Source: JAEUQQ01 sp963697285 (GTDB lineage Bacteria; Acidobacteriota; Vicinamibacteria; Vicinamibacterales; JAFNAJ01). From it: DNA of 64,000 bases. This document shows positions 8,906 to 19,922 of this stretch, in pieces; the first letter of the stretch is position 1; each line of letters begins with the position of its first letter. The notes below the pieces were generated by a model that did no database searches, was not told the origin of the DNA, and worked only from the letters and a program-made list of their open reading frames with translations. The stretch lies in the NCBI GenBank assembly GCA_963697285.1, contig CAVONI010000006.1, positions 1 through 64,000 on the forward strand, given 5' to 3'. The translations under genes and the position numbers were made by a program.

Positions 8906-11900
8906 TCAGAACATCTGGCCGATCGAGAAGTGCCAGCGGGCGAGCGCGTCACCGGGGCGACGCGGCACCGGGAAGCCGAGGTCGATGCGCAGCGGCGCCA
9001 GCGGCGTCTTGATCCGGAGCCCGACACCCATGCCGAGCGCGAGATCTTCGAGCGACACGCCTGGCGACCTGAGAAACGTGTTTCCCGCATCGGCGAACAC
9101 GACGCCGCCGAACCACTTGAAGAGCGGGAATCGCACTTCTCCGTTGAAGATGAGCAACTGCGTGCCGCCGAGCGGGACGCCGTAGAAGCTGAGCGCTGAA
9201 AGCGATTCCTCGCTGTACCCTCGCACGGTCGATGTGCCGCCGGCCTTGAAGAGCTCGTCGAGCGCCGTGACCGGCGTCACCCCGCCGAACGTCCAGATCG
9301 ATCCCCAGCGCGCGCCGACGGCCAGGGTCAGCGGTCCTGCGGGCACATAGTGGAACTGCCGCAGCAGGTACCGCACGTACGCGAGATCCGACCCGAGCGG
9401 CCGCACGCCCGACCGCACGCTCGAGGAGTGGAACCAGCCCCGCGTGGCGTCGAACGGGTTGTCGCGGAAGTCGAAGACCGCGGCAGCGTTCAGTCCGGCC
9501 AGGACGCCCTTCGTGCTCAGGGTGTCGGTCTGTCGCGTGGTCGGCTCGGTCACGAAGAACGACACCTCGCGCCAGGAGTACGTGTAGCCCCACGACAACT
9601 CGAACTGCGAACGCGGGCGCCAGCGTTGCTCGACCAGCAGTTCGTCCTGGTGGTCACGGTCCTCGACGTCGCCGGCCACGTTCGTTTCGCGGCGAGACGT
9701 GAGGTGCACGTTGGTCCGCACCGGCCGCTGCCGGAACGTCGGCGCTGAGAACAGCGCGCGCACGCTCCGGAGGCTCGGCTCGTATCGCACGCCGATGCCC
9801 GTCGTCATCCCGGTGCCGAAGACATTCCGGTCGCGGAGGTCGGCCGACAGCGCGATCGCGCCGGTGGACTCCTGGTACGCCGGGTCGTATTCGGTGGAGG
9901 CTTCGATGCCGTAGCGGAGCTGGAACCGGCGCACCTCTTCGACGGCGACGACAGCCTTCACCGGCAGGTCGAGCGGTGGTTGTGCCGTGTGCGTCGCCTG
10001 CGCCGGGGTGGTGCCGGGCGTCGCCTGCGCCGCCGGCAGCGGTTCGAACGCCACCGTCGCGCCGCGGAACGCGCCGATGTCGTAGAGCCTCTGCCTCGTC
10101 TCGACCACGGCCCCCTCGCCGGCAGGAGCACCCGGACGCAGGGTGATCGCGCGGTCGACCAGGCCAGGCCGCGTGCTGTCGACGCCCGTGACCTGCACGC
10201 TCGCGATGACCGAGCGGCGCCCTTCCTGCACGGTGAGGTCGATGTCGGCGTGACGACCGTCGGTCGCGATGCGCGCAACCGCGGTGGCGCGCACCTCACG
10301 AAAGCCGAGCCCCTTGTCGTACCTGCTCCACCCGTTGGCGGGCCGCGCCCTCGGCGCCGCGACGGTAGGGACTCCCACCCTCCATCCCGAGCGCGTCGCG
10401 GGCCCCGGCCAGTCGCTCGGCCATGACGCCACTCAGCGTGACGGCCGCGACCTGCGCCTGCGCGCCCTCGGTGATCTCGACCGGCAGCGTGACGAGGTTG
10501 CCCTCGTACCGGGCGGTTCCGAGGCGCACGACGGCACGCAGGAACCCGCGTGCCCCGTAGAGGTCGCCGACGGCGCGGGTGAATGCGACGGGGTCCTGCC
10601 ATACCGCAACGTCAAGGTCTCGCTCGTGAACGAACTGCAACAACTCTGCCGACGACAGGACCTCGTTGCCCACGAACGCGAGTTGTCGGCGCGTCGATTT
10701 CGCGCCGCGGTCGACGACGATCGCGACCCTCTCGATCTCGGTCGTCTGCTCGGCGATGCGTGCGGTGACATTGGCGCGCAGGTAGCCTTCGTCCTCGAGA
10801 TGTCCGCGAACGATCCCGACGAGATCCTCGACGAGAAAGTCGGTCAGCGGCGCGCTCGACCACGCGGCTCGCATCTGCTCGACGACCCGGCCTGGCAACT
10901 CGCCGCGGATGTCGAGGATCGTCTGTGGGCCGCGGTGGATGGCGTAGTCGAGCGACACGCCCTCGCCGTCCGGGGTCGTCACCTCGCTGCGCTTCGGCAC
11001 GATGCGAGCGCCGAAGTATCCGCGCGCGCGATAGAAGCGCTGGAGCCGCGCGCGATCCTCGATCCACTTCTGGACGTCGAACGCATCACCAGGCGACAGC
11101 TTGAGGACGCCCAGCACCTCGTCGTCGCGGAAGCCGGGTTCGCCTGCGATGCGTACCGCCGTGATCCGCCCGGGCTTCGTGTGCGCGGAACGGGAACGGC
11201 TGACTGGCGCCCGCCGCGCGCCGCTGCCGAAATCCAGCTCCTGGCGGAACTCGATCGCGTAATCGGTGTTCTCACGCAAGGCGAGGCGGATCTGGTAGTT
11301 GCTGCGGGGCCGCCAGGCCACGATCCAGGTGAGCGTGTTCTCGTCGAGGTTCTGCGACGCGATGATCTCGAGCCGCCGGTTCAGCGCCTTCGACACGGTG
11401 AGGTGCTGCGCGGGCTTGACGTCGGCCGAGACCAGCTCGAGGTCGGCGGCGCCGAGCCGCACCGAGTCGAGGCCCACGAACTTGCCGGCGAACCCCAAGA
11501 CATCGGCCGAGGCGCTGGTCATGGCGAACTGGTCGTCGCCGCTGCCCGTGCCGGTGTCGGCGCGGCCCGTGATGATCAGCGAGCGCAGGTCGCGTTCGCC
11601 GAGCGGCGGATCCGAGGTGTAGGTCGTCTCGACCTGGTCGGGCGTGCCCTCGATCCGAAGCTGGACGATGTAGTCGCCGATCTTCGTTTCGCCGGTGAGA
11701 CGCAGCGTCGGGATGACGCCCTCGTCTGGTGAGAACCGGAGGTCGCTCTCGCGAACGCGATACGAACGTCCCGCGATCGAGACGCGGCCATCGTCCAGGA
11801 CGTCGACCGCGCCCGTGAGCGCCGGTGCGGCGACAGTGCCGACCAGCCGCATGCGCGCCATCAACTCGATGCGCCCGATGCTGTTCTGGACGAGGACCGG

Positions 11901-14900
11901 ATCGGTGGATTGCAGTTCGACGTCGAAGCCGATGGTCTCGAGCCAGGCCGGCAGTGACGTCCCGGGCGTGTCGTCGCCTGCGGCTTTCGAGAGCGTGTCC
12001 ACGAGTTCGAGCATGCGCGTGACCGGTTCGCGGTACTGGCCAGACGTCAGCACCAGTCGTCCGCCGAGGACGGTGCCCGCGCCCTTCCGGCCCAGCGTGA
12101 GATCGGCATCCGCCTCGCTGCGGAATCCTTTCGGGACGTCGAGAAAGACGCCGCGCGCGGTGATCGCGATGGTGTCGTTCGCCGAGGCCGACGGCCCGGT
12201 GCCAAGCCGTCCTTCGACCGAGATGTCGCCCCCGTTGAACTGTCCGCGCAGCCCTCGCACGTCGAGTCCCCGATCGCTCAGGGCCAACGTGCCCGACCAT
12301 CCTGCCAGCGCGAACCGCGCCCCGGGCAGCAACAGGCTCGCGTCCTCGATCACGATGTCGCCCGACACCTGCGGCGCTCCCGCCGGGCCAGTGACGCGAA
12401 GGTTGGTGCGCGCGCGCCCGGTCGTCCGCCCCGGTATCAGCATGTCGGCCAATCGCAACGTCGAATCGCTCGTCAGCGTGATGTCGGTGGTCGTCCCCTC
12501 GAGCAGCCCCACCACACCGCTCGCGGTCACCCTGGCCTGCGCGCTCTTCCAGTCGAACGTGTCAACGGTCAGCCTCCCGGCGTCGAGGATGAGGCGCGTG
12601 GGTCGCACTTGCGCCAGCTCTTCCTGCTCGACGATCGAGATGTGCCCGCGTTCGGCCACGAGTTCGCCCGTGATCGCATCGAGTGATGGCTCGCTCGCCC
12701 GCGCCTGCAGCGCCAGGGTCAGTTGTCCGTGGAGGGTTGGAGGGCGCAGGCGTCCGAGCCCTGCGAACAGCCCGTCAACGTCTACCTCTGCCCGCGCACT
12801 GAATGTTGCCGGTGCCGCGGCCGTGGGGGCGCTCGTACGGTCGCTGCGCGGCAGCCAGCTCGTCACCCACTCAGCGGGCGCATCGCCGTGACCAACGACC
12901 GTGGCACCCAGCACGGCGCCGCGCACGTCGGTGACTTCGAGGCGATCACCGGTGAGACGCCCCTCGACCACCAGCTCGCGGGCCACCTGCACGTCGTCGC
13001 GCAACACGGTACCCGCCGACGCTGACACAGTGCCCGTGATTGCTGCGTCTGCAGGCGGTCCACGTAGTTCGACCCTCGCCGCAACGGTCCCTGTGCCGCT
13101 CCACTCGTGATCGGGATCGAGTCGGGCCAGCAAGGGAACCGCAGCCTCGAGCGGACCATCGATCGTCGCGACGAGGGCGGAGGGCGTGTTGCCCGTCTCG
13201 CCGTGCACGCCGATGGCCAGCCCACCCACGGTGAGCCTCGCCGGAGTGGTCCGCACGCGTGTCGCGTCGATCTCGACGTGCGCAGCGTCCACGAGTCTCA
13301 TCGGCACGCCGAGCAGCCGTCCGGATAGTTGCGTGACGTCGATGCGAGCCGCGGTGCCTGCGAGAGTGAATGCGGAGCCCGACACATCGGCCTGTGCCGA
13401 CACGGTGCCATCGGTGTCCGCGCCGATGGAGCCTGCCATGCCGAGCACGTCGAGCACGCGTGCGACGTCTGCGTCATCGGCGGTCACGCGCGCTGAGAAC
13501 GCATGTGGTGCGCGTTCCCGGATGTCGCCCACGATCCCGAGCCCCAGGGCGGGCAACGACGCGCGGACGAGGGCCGTGCCGTCGCCCGCCACGACCGTGC
13601 CATCAATCGGGCCGGCATCGCGGTCTTGCCATCTGACGCGGGCCGCGTTGACCGACGCGCGACCGCGCGGCTCCGCGATCGATCCGTCGACATTGGCCGC
13701 TATCGTGATGTCGTCGAATCGCACGCTGTCGACGGCGTCGCCGGCTGCGGTCGATGCCCACCCGGCGTCGAGGCCACTCCCTTCCAGGTGGAGAGCCAGG
13801 CCCGTGCCGTCGGAGCGCACCTGGCCATCCACGCGCAGGACGCCGGTGGCGCCTTGCGTCAGTTCCGTTCCCCGAAACGCCAGCGCGCCTGCCGCGTACC
13901 CGTACGTTGCCCGACAGGTGATCAATCGGGGTGCCTGCGACCGCAAGGTCGTGACCGCTGACCTCCATCTCGATTGCGGGCGCGCGCACTGTGCCGGTCC
14001 ACGTGCCCGTTGCGGTGATCGCTCCGCTCGGGCGCCAGCGGGCGGCCACACCCTCGAGCACGGTGGAGAGATCGACCACGTCGATCCGGAGCGTGCCCTC
14101 ACCCGCCGCACTCGTCACGCCGATGCTGCCTCGCGCCTCAGCGCTCGCCCCTGCGACATCGACGATGAGGGGATCGACCGCGATGCGCTGCCGATCGGCG
14201 ATGAAGTCGGCGCGCGCGCGCATCTCGCCGAGTGCAGAGGTGCCGATGCCCTCGAGAACAGCCAGGCCACGTGCACGAGGATCATCGAGCGGGCCCGCCA
14301 GCGTCGCGTCGAGGCGCGCGGGGCCGCGGAGGTGCACGCCCGGCAGGGCGGGCACCGGAACACCGGCCGTTCGCAGCCGGTCGATCGCGGCGTCGAGATT
14401 GCCGGTCCGGATGGCGATCGTGCCCGTGACCTGCGACCGCCGCCACGCCTGCGCATCCACGGCGAGATCGATGGTGCCGGATGCGAGGGTGCCGTCTTCG
14501 AGCGAGTGGTCGGCGCTGATCGACCAGCGTCCGTCGCTGCCGCGCGCAGTCAGCACGCCGCTCCCGACTGCTCCATGTGTCAATCCCCGCAGCGAGATCT
14601 CGAGTGTGCCTGCCAGGTGTGGCAGCGATGGTGTCGTCGCTCGCCAGGTGAGATCGGCCTGCCCGGAGGATGCGAAACGGGCCGCGCGCGGAAGCGCGAT
14701 CTCGAACGCGCGAGCGAGCGGGTACATGTCGAGGTCGTTCCAGCGGGCCCGGATGAGACTGCCGGCGTCGCGGACCGCGGCAGCACCTCGGATGTCGCCA
14801 GCGCCGCTCGCGGCAGGTTGCGTCGCGGAGAGCACGATCCGGCCGCTCGCCTGCAGGGTGCCTGTCTGCACGACGGCGTCGAGCGAATCGAGCGTGAACG

Positions 14901-15861
14901 CGCGGTCGGAGATCGTGGCCGTCGCGCGCAAGGTCGTGGCGCGCACGCCGCGCCACACCAGGTCACGACCTTCGGCCTCGACCGCGACCTCCGGATGTTC
15001 GAATGCGCCCGTCGCCTTCGCGCGGATCGCCACACGCCCGTCGACGCGCGCGACCGTCGGCATCCACGACGACACGCCCGCGGCGTCGGGCGTCCATCGC
15101 AGCGACATGTCCATCCGTGGCGGACCGCCGATCAGGGCGAGACGGCCCTCGGCGTGCAGTGGGCCGCCAGCGGCCGTTCCGTCGAGCGAGGTCACGGTCA
15201 CGACCTGTCCGTCGAACGTCACCCGTGCCTCGGTTCGATCGATCTGCACGCGGGCCCCACCGGTCGCCAGCGACATCCCCCGTGCGGCCACGACTCGGCC
15301 CTCCAGCCATCGTTCGCGTGGCCCAGACAGCTCGATCGAGACGCCGTCGATCGTGATCGCGTCGGCGTCGGCGCGGGTGCCCACGCGCAGCCCAAGGTCA
15401 CTCACCACGACGCTGCGGACGACGAAGGCCGGCAAGGCACCGCTCGCGCTGCCGCGCGTCGCCGCTGGAAGGTTGGTGCGCCCGTCCACCTGCGGGCGGA
15501 CAATCACGCGCGGGGCGTCGATGACCAGGTCGTCGATGTCGAGGTGCCCCGCCAGGACGCGCCAGCCCAGGTTCGCCCGCACGCGTCGCACGACGAGAAA
15601 GGGTGCGTCAGGACTCTGGATGGCTGCCAGCGCGACGTCGTGGAGTTCGACGCTGCGGCGCGCGAGGTTGTAGTCGAGCGCGGATGCCGTGATCTGCAGT
15701 CCCAGGTGGGTGCGCGCGAGGTCGGTGACCCGGCGCAGGACCATGGCGCGCACCGGCGCGACGTGCGCGACGAGGATGGCCGTCGCGCACACGAGGAGCG
15801 CGACCGCCATGGATATGGCCAGCCACCGTGCGCGGCGTCGCAGTTTCGGTCGCCAGGCCAT
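8906..15861 (-). CDS. TamB-TamA fusion: translocation/assembly module with C-terminal Omp85 barrel (two frameshifts)
   Basis: The locus encodes a very large envelope protein of about 2317 residues. The N-terminus has a basic head and one membrane anchor (SMAVALLVCATAILVAHV), then a long AsmA/TamB beta-rich region with repeated hydrophobic beta segments. The DUF490-type C-terminus (LTWIVAWRPRSNYQIRLAL, EFRQELDFGSG) ends near residue 1550. POTRA-like repeats and an Omp85 barrel ending in WHFSIGQMF follow. TamA and TamB are normally separate inner/outer-membrane partners moving proteins or lipids to the outer membrane. Here no stop exists in any frame across the junction around 11200. Two single-base insertions break the frame: one in CCC at 13899-13901 and one after GTAC at 10319-10322. 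Removing both leaves one continuous frame. A fused polypeptide is the best reading; two genes would need further errors. Confidence 0.72.
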
Positions 15862-15960
15862 CTCAACTGCACAGCATAGCCTCTTCGGCCGGTCGCCTCG
15901 AACGGCGGTGCGAGCGAAGGTGCCAGAGCTTGAAAAATGCTGGAATGAAAGATGTGACCC

Positions 15961-18099
15961 CTACGGAAGGGCGCTCACGAGGGCTCGATACGTGGGATGG
16001 CCGCGGATGGGATCGAGGTCGGTGTCGTTCTCGATCCATTGCCGCTGGACGAAGCCCTGGCGGACGGCGTGCTCGAAGTGCGTGACCGCTTCGTCTATCT
16101 CGCCAAGGCGGGCCAGGATGCAGACCATCCCGTAGATGATGTAGGGGTCGTCGGGCGCCAGCGCCATCATCGCGCGTGCCGTCGCGAGGCCTTCGTCGCG
16201 ACGGCCGAGTTCGACCAGGGCCTGCGCGAGCGCGTACAGCCCGCGGGCATCGTCGGGATTGAGCGACACGTGCCGTCGCGCCCGTCCGAGGGCCACCTGC
16301 CAGGCCGCGTCGCACTCCGCCGGCCGATTCACGTTCCTCAGGGCGAACGCACAGAGCATCGCCGACTGGTAGTCGTCGGGATCGAGTTCGGCCGCACGGC
16401 GGAACAGTGTCGCCGCCTGCTCGAAACGGCCCTGGGCCACGCGCATCCGCGCGTAGAAGAAATGGGCCTCGAAGAGGTACTCGTCCAGCGCAATCGCCAC
16501 CTCGAACTCGGTCTCGGCGTCCTCGAGGCGCTTGCCGAGTGACAGCGCGTAGCCATGGGCGGCGTGGGCGTCGGCGAGATCGGGATCGAGGCGCAGCGCC
16601 ACGTCGCTCGCCTCGAGGGCCTGCCCGAGATCTGCGGCGTCGCCGCCGTGGTAGAAGAACAGGTAACAGTGACAGTACGCCAGCCCCGCGTGCGCGCGGG
16701 CAAAGTCCGGATCGGTCTGCGCGGCCCGGCGGAACATCTCGATGGCGTACTCGAGGTCCTTTCGCCGCGTGCGGTAGAAGAACTGCCGACCGCGCAGGAA
16801 GAAGTCGTACGCGTCCGCCGCTGGCGTGCTTCCCCTCGCGAGCGCCCGGCGCTCCTTCTCGCTGATCTCGACCCGGAGGGCCTGCACGATCTTCGTCGCG
16901 ATCTCGTCCTGGATCGCGAACACGTCGCTCAGTTCCCGGTCGTAGCGCTCCGACCACAGGTGAAGCCCGTCAGCGGCGTCGATCAACTGGGCGGTGACGC
17001 GGAGGCGATCGCCGACCTTGCGCACCGAGCCCTCGAGCACCGTGTCGGCGCCGAGCTTGCGACCGATCTCGCGCACGTCCTCCATGCGGTCCTTGAAGGC
17101 GAACGACGAGGTCCGTGACACGACCTGGAGGCCTCGCAGCCTCGTGAGGTTGCTGATGATCTCCTCGGCCAGCCCCTCGCAGAAGTAGTCGTGATCGCGC
17201 CCCGGGCTCATGTCCTTGAACGGCAGCACCGCCATCCTGGGCTGCGGACGCGGCGCCGAGACGAGCCGTGCCGGCGTGGACAGGGTGAGCTGGTCGGGTG
17301 GCAACTCGAGCACCGCGACGAGTTCCGACGCGCTCGCAAACCGGTCGGCCGCCCGCTTCGCAAGCGCACGCTGCAGCACGCGATCCCACGCCGCGGGCAC
17401 CGCGGCCGCGAGCGTGGACGCCGGCGGGGGTTCCGTGCGCAGGATGGCGTTCGCCACCGCCATCACGTGCTCGCCCTGGAACGGCAGCCGGCCCGTGAGC
17501 ATCTCGTAGAACACGATGCCCCACGACCAGATGTCGGTGTGGTAGTCGAGCGGCTGGCCGGTGATCTGCTCGGGCGACATGTAGGCCGGCGTCCCCTGGA
17601 TGGCCGTCGGCGAGTCGGCGACGCCGGGGGCGCGCATGAGCGCCAGGCCGAAGTCGGTGATCCGCGCGTGGCCGCGCTGCGTGACGAGGACGTTGGCGCT
17701 CTTGACGTCGCGGTGCACGATGCCCTTGGCGTGTGCCGCCTCGAGGGCCTTGGCGATCTGCAGGGCGATGTGCAACGCCTCGGCGGGCTGCAACGGTCCA
17801 TCGGCGACGCGGTCCTTGAGCGTGACTCCCTCGGCGAACGCCATCGCGATGAAGAGCTGGCCGTCGTGTTCGCCGATTTCGTAGACGGGGCAGATGTTGG
17901 GGTGGTCGAGCGCGGCCGCGGCCCGCGCCTCGTTGAGGAGCCGTTCGCGCTGCCTGGCGCTGCCGAGGAACGCCGCGCCGAGGAACTTCAGGGCCACGGG
18001 CCGCTCGAGCGTGATGTCCTGCGCCTTGTAGACCACACCCATCCCGCCTTCACCGAGCTTCTCCAGCACGCGGTAGTGGGAAACCGTGGTCCCGATCAT
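15961..18099 (-). CDS. Ser/Thr protein kinase with FlgO/TolB-like and TPR domains
   Basis: This is a 712-residue eukaryotic-like kinase. The catalytic domain (about 8-270) has the glycine loop LGEGGMGVVYKA, the VAIK-type lysine in PVALKFLG, the catalytic loop IVHRDVKSANVLV, DFGLAL and the APE-like YMSPEQ. A middle segment (about 310-440, beginning MAVLPFKDMSPGRDHDYFCE) matches the TolB/FlgO-like region common in these proteins. About six TPR-like helix pairs follow to the C-terminus. No membrane helix is visible, so it is probably cytoplasmic. The ATG at 18099 starts right at the kinase fold (MIGTTVSHYRVLEKL); the frame extends upstream without homology. Such kinases are numerous in Acidobacteriota. 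The substrate is unknown. The TamB start lies 100 bases downstream. Confidence 0.88.
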   Translation of the reverse strand: MIGTTVSHYRVLEKLGEGGMGVVYKAQDITLERPVALKFLGAAFLGSARQRERLLNEARAAAALDHPNICPVYEIGEHDGQLFIAMAFAEGVTLKDRVADGPLQPAEALHIALQIAKALEAAHAKGIVHRDVKSANVLVTQRGHARITDFGLALMRAPGVADSPTAIQGTPAYMSPEQITGQPLDYHTDIWSWGIVFYEMLTGRLPFQGEHVMAVANAILRTEPPPASTLAAAVPAAWDRVLQRALAKRAADRFASASELVAVLELPPDQLTLSTPARLVSAPRPQPRMAVLPFKDMSPGRDHDYFCEGLAEEIISNLTRLRGLQVVSRTSSFAFKDRMEDVREIGRKLGADTVLEGSVRKVGDRLRVTAQLIDAADGLHLWSERYDRELSDVFAIQDEIATKIVQALRVEISEKERRALARGSTPAADAYDFFLRGRQFFYRTRRKDLEYAIEMFRRAAQTDPDFARAHAGLAYCHCYLFFYHGGDAADLGQALEASDVALRLDPDLADAHAAHGYALSLGKRLEDAETEFEVAIALDEYLFEAHFFYARMRVAQGRFEQAATLFRRAAELDPDDYQSAMLCAFALRNVNRPAECDAAWQVALGRARRHVSLNPDDARGLYALAQALVELGRRDEGLATARAMMALAPDDPYIIYGMVCILARLGEIDEAVTHFEHAVRQGFVQRQWIENDTDLDPIRGHPTYRALVSALP

Positions 18100-18233
18100 C
18101 GGCGGGTTCGAACCAGGGGGTCTGGCATCGGGCAGTCGCGCCTTCGTCCCGGATCTTAGCGCCGATACCGGGCGTTTGCTGCATGCGTCAGGCACGCCCA
18201 TGGCGCACCGGCACGTGCGCCGCGGCGCCACCT

Positions 18234-18617
18234 TCACACGCGGACGACCTGCGGCAGGGAGTCGAAGTGCTTGTCGCGCGCATGCAGGACGAGGTTGTGC
18301 TGCAGCACCAGGGCGGCCAGCCACATGTCGTTCGTCGGAATCGGCGTGCCTTGTTGTCGAAGCTGGCGGAAAATCGACGCGTAATGGTGCGTCGTCTGGT
18401 CGTCGGCGAAGAGCACGCGCACGCCGTCCTTCAACAGGAACCGGCGGAGAATGCGCTCGTTCTCGGCCTGCCGACGCCCGTGAGCGAAGCCCGCGCGAAG
18501 CTCGCCGAGCACGACGAACGGCACCATGACGAGCTCGGCCTCCTCGAGGAGCGCGACCGTCTCGCCGACGCCCCTGCAGAGATCGACGTAGCGATTGGTG
18601 TCGAGCGCCAGCCTCAC
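18234..18617 (-). CDS. VapC-family PIN-domain toxin
   Basis: This is a 127-residue PIN-domain ribonuclease, normal VapC size. Conserved acidic positions are visible: Asp in LALDTNRYVD near the N-terminus, Glu in VLGELRAGF, and Asp in TNDMWLAALVLQH. Together they would bind Mg2+ and cleave RNA. The GTG start at 18617 overlaps the stop of the antitoxin gene (GTGA), the usual coupled order of antitoxin then toxin. An upstream start would extend it into the antitoxin reading frame with no homology. Expression is probably controlled by the palindrome at 18853-18880. Confidence 0.88.
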   Translation of the reverse strand: MRLALDTNRYVDLCRGVGETVALLEEAELVMVPFVVLGELRAGFAHGRRQAENERILRRFLLKDGVRVLFADDQTTHHYASIFRQLRQQGTPIPTNDMWLAALVLQHNLVLHARDKHFDSLPQVVRV

Positions 18618-18856
18618 CGCCAGAGGTCCTCGTCGACGCGGTCCTGGGCGGCGAGGGCGGCCTCGACCGCCTTCTCGGCCTTCCACGTCCCTGCGATGTC
18701 ATCGAGTGGGCGTCGCTTGCGGGGCGCCCTGACGGCACCGGAGCCCTCGGCCAACGCATCGATGGCCGCTTCGTTCAAGCTCTTGCCGTCCGCACGGGCA
18801 CGCTTGCGCAGTGCCTCGTCGATCGCCGCCGGGATGCCACGAATGGTGTACTGCAT
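18614..18856 (-). CDS. Ribbon-helix-helix antitoxin (VapB/FitA-like)
   Basis: This is an 80-residue basic protein. The N-terminus MQYTIRGIPAAIDEALRKRA looks like the strand and first helix of an RHH fold, and SLNEAAIDALAEG the second helix. The C-terminal half would wrap the PIN toxin encoded four bases downstream. The RHH dimer normally represses its own operon. A perfect 9-bp inverted repeat overlaps its start codon, as expected for that. Small size, gene order and overlap make the assignment good even though RHH sequence is weakly conserved. Confidence 0.82.
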   Translation of the reverse strand: MQYTIRGIPAAIDEALRKRARADGKSLNEAAIDALAEGSGAVRAPRKRRPLDDIAGTWKAEKAVEAALAAQDRVDEDLWR

Positions 18857-18880
18857 GCGTCTAGTGTAGGCGACGCATGC
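18853..18880 (-). promoter_or_regulatory. Probable operator of the toxin-antitoxin pair
   Basis: GCATGCGTC and GACGCATGC form a perfect 9-bp inverted repeat with a 10-base spacer. It covers the antitoxin start codon and the bases just upstream, the expected place for autoregulation. Confidence 0.65.
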
Positions 18881-18987
18881 ACGTGCTGCAAGCATCGAGG
18901 CTCGCTGACTGACAACGGTGGCGCCGCCGGCTGGCAAATCCCGCCATCTCGCATGGCTGCCAGCCGGTTGATCTCCGGGCGCCGTTG

Positions 18988-19824
18988 CTAACCGGCCTGC
19001 GCGCGCGACTGCGCCACCGCGGCCTGCGCGATGCGGAAGTGCTGCTCGGGAACGGGGTACCCGGCCGCACCAAAGGTCGCGAGGATCGCCCGGTTCGTGT
19101 CGAAGTACACCTGCCAGTAGTGGTCCGTGTGGCAGTACGGCCGCACGGCGAGTACCGGCCCCATCGGCGTGAAGTCGATCACCTCGACGTCTGGCGACGG
19201 CGACGCGGTGACATTCGGGATGCCGGCCAGTGCCGCCTTCAGGCGGGTGATGGCGTCGTTCACGTCCACACCGTGGGCGAGTTGCGCCGACCGTTCCACG
19301 CGGCGGTACGGGTGGGCCGAGTAGTTCTTGATCGTGTCACCGAATATCTTGGCGTTGCCGACGATGGTCTGGACGTTGTCAGGCGTGGCCATGGTCGTGG
19401 CGAAGAGCCCGATGGCTTCGACGGTGCCTTCCAGGCCAGCCGCCTGGATGTAGTCGCCCACCTTGAACGGCCGCAGCACGACGAGGAAGCCACCGGCCGC
19501 GAAGTTGGAGAGCAGCCCGCCCCACGCCGCACCGATGGCCAGGCCAACGCCCGCGATCAAAGCCGCGAACGACGTCGTCTCGAGTCCGAAGTACCCGAGG
19601 ATCCCGACGACCAGCAGGATGTTGAGGGCGACCGAGATGAAGTTGCCGACATACCGCAGGATGGTCGGCTCCACGTGCTGCCTGGTGAGCGCGGCGCTCA
19701 GCATGCGGACGATCATGCCGATGAGCCAGCGGCCAACCACGAAGATCGCCAGGGCGATCAGCAACTGCATGCCGATCCGCGCTCCCCACTCCACTGCGAT
19801 TGCACTGATCTGCTCGATACCCAT
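18988..19824 (-). CDS. Small-conductance mechanosensitive ion channel (MscS family)
   Basis: This is a 278-residue protein with the MscS layout: three membrane helices, a pore-lining third helix rich in small residues (GVGLAIGAAWGGLLSNFAAG), then the cytoplasmic beta domain starting PFKVGDYIQ and TVEAIGLFATTMATPDN. Length matches E. coli MscS (286). It would open on membrane tension and release solutes during hypo-osmotic shock. TQAVEP-like motifs are replaced by TRQHVEPTI before the pore helix. The start is the ATG at 19824. The gene stands alone on this strand, between the toxin-antitoxin pair and the nitrilase gene. Confidence 0.9.
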   Translation of the reverse strand: MGIEQISAIAVEWGARIGMQLLIALAIFVVGRWLIGMIVRMLSAALTRQHVEPTILRYVGNFISVALNILLVVGILGYFGLETTSFAALIAGVGLAIGAAWGGLLSNFAAGGFLVVLRPFKVGDYIQAAGLEGTVEAIGLFATTMATPDNVQTIVGNAKIFGDTIKNYSAHPYRRVERSAQLAHGVDVNDAITRLKAALAGIPNVTASPSPDVEVIDFTPMGPVLAVRPYCHTDHYWQVYFDTNRAILATFGAAGYPVPEQHFRIAQAAVAQSRAQAG

Positions 19825-19922
19825 CTGCGCTTACTCCTTCTTCTTGTCCCCGTGACAGCGCATTCCTGCAGCAACCTCTTTGAGAAGCATCGCAAGGCTC
19901 GCGTGACCCCTTATGGGTGCCG

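Noticed and set aside
11695..15879. Long plus-strand frames opposite TamB
   Set aside because: They are shadow frames rich in Arg, Ser and Ala without domains; codon pattern supports the minus strand.
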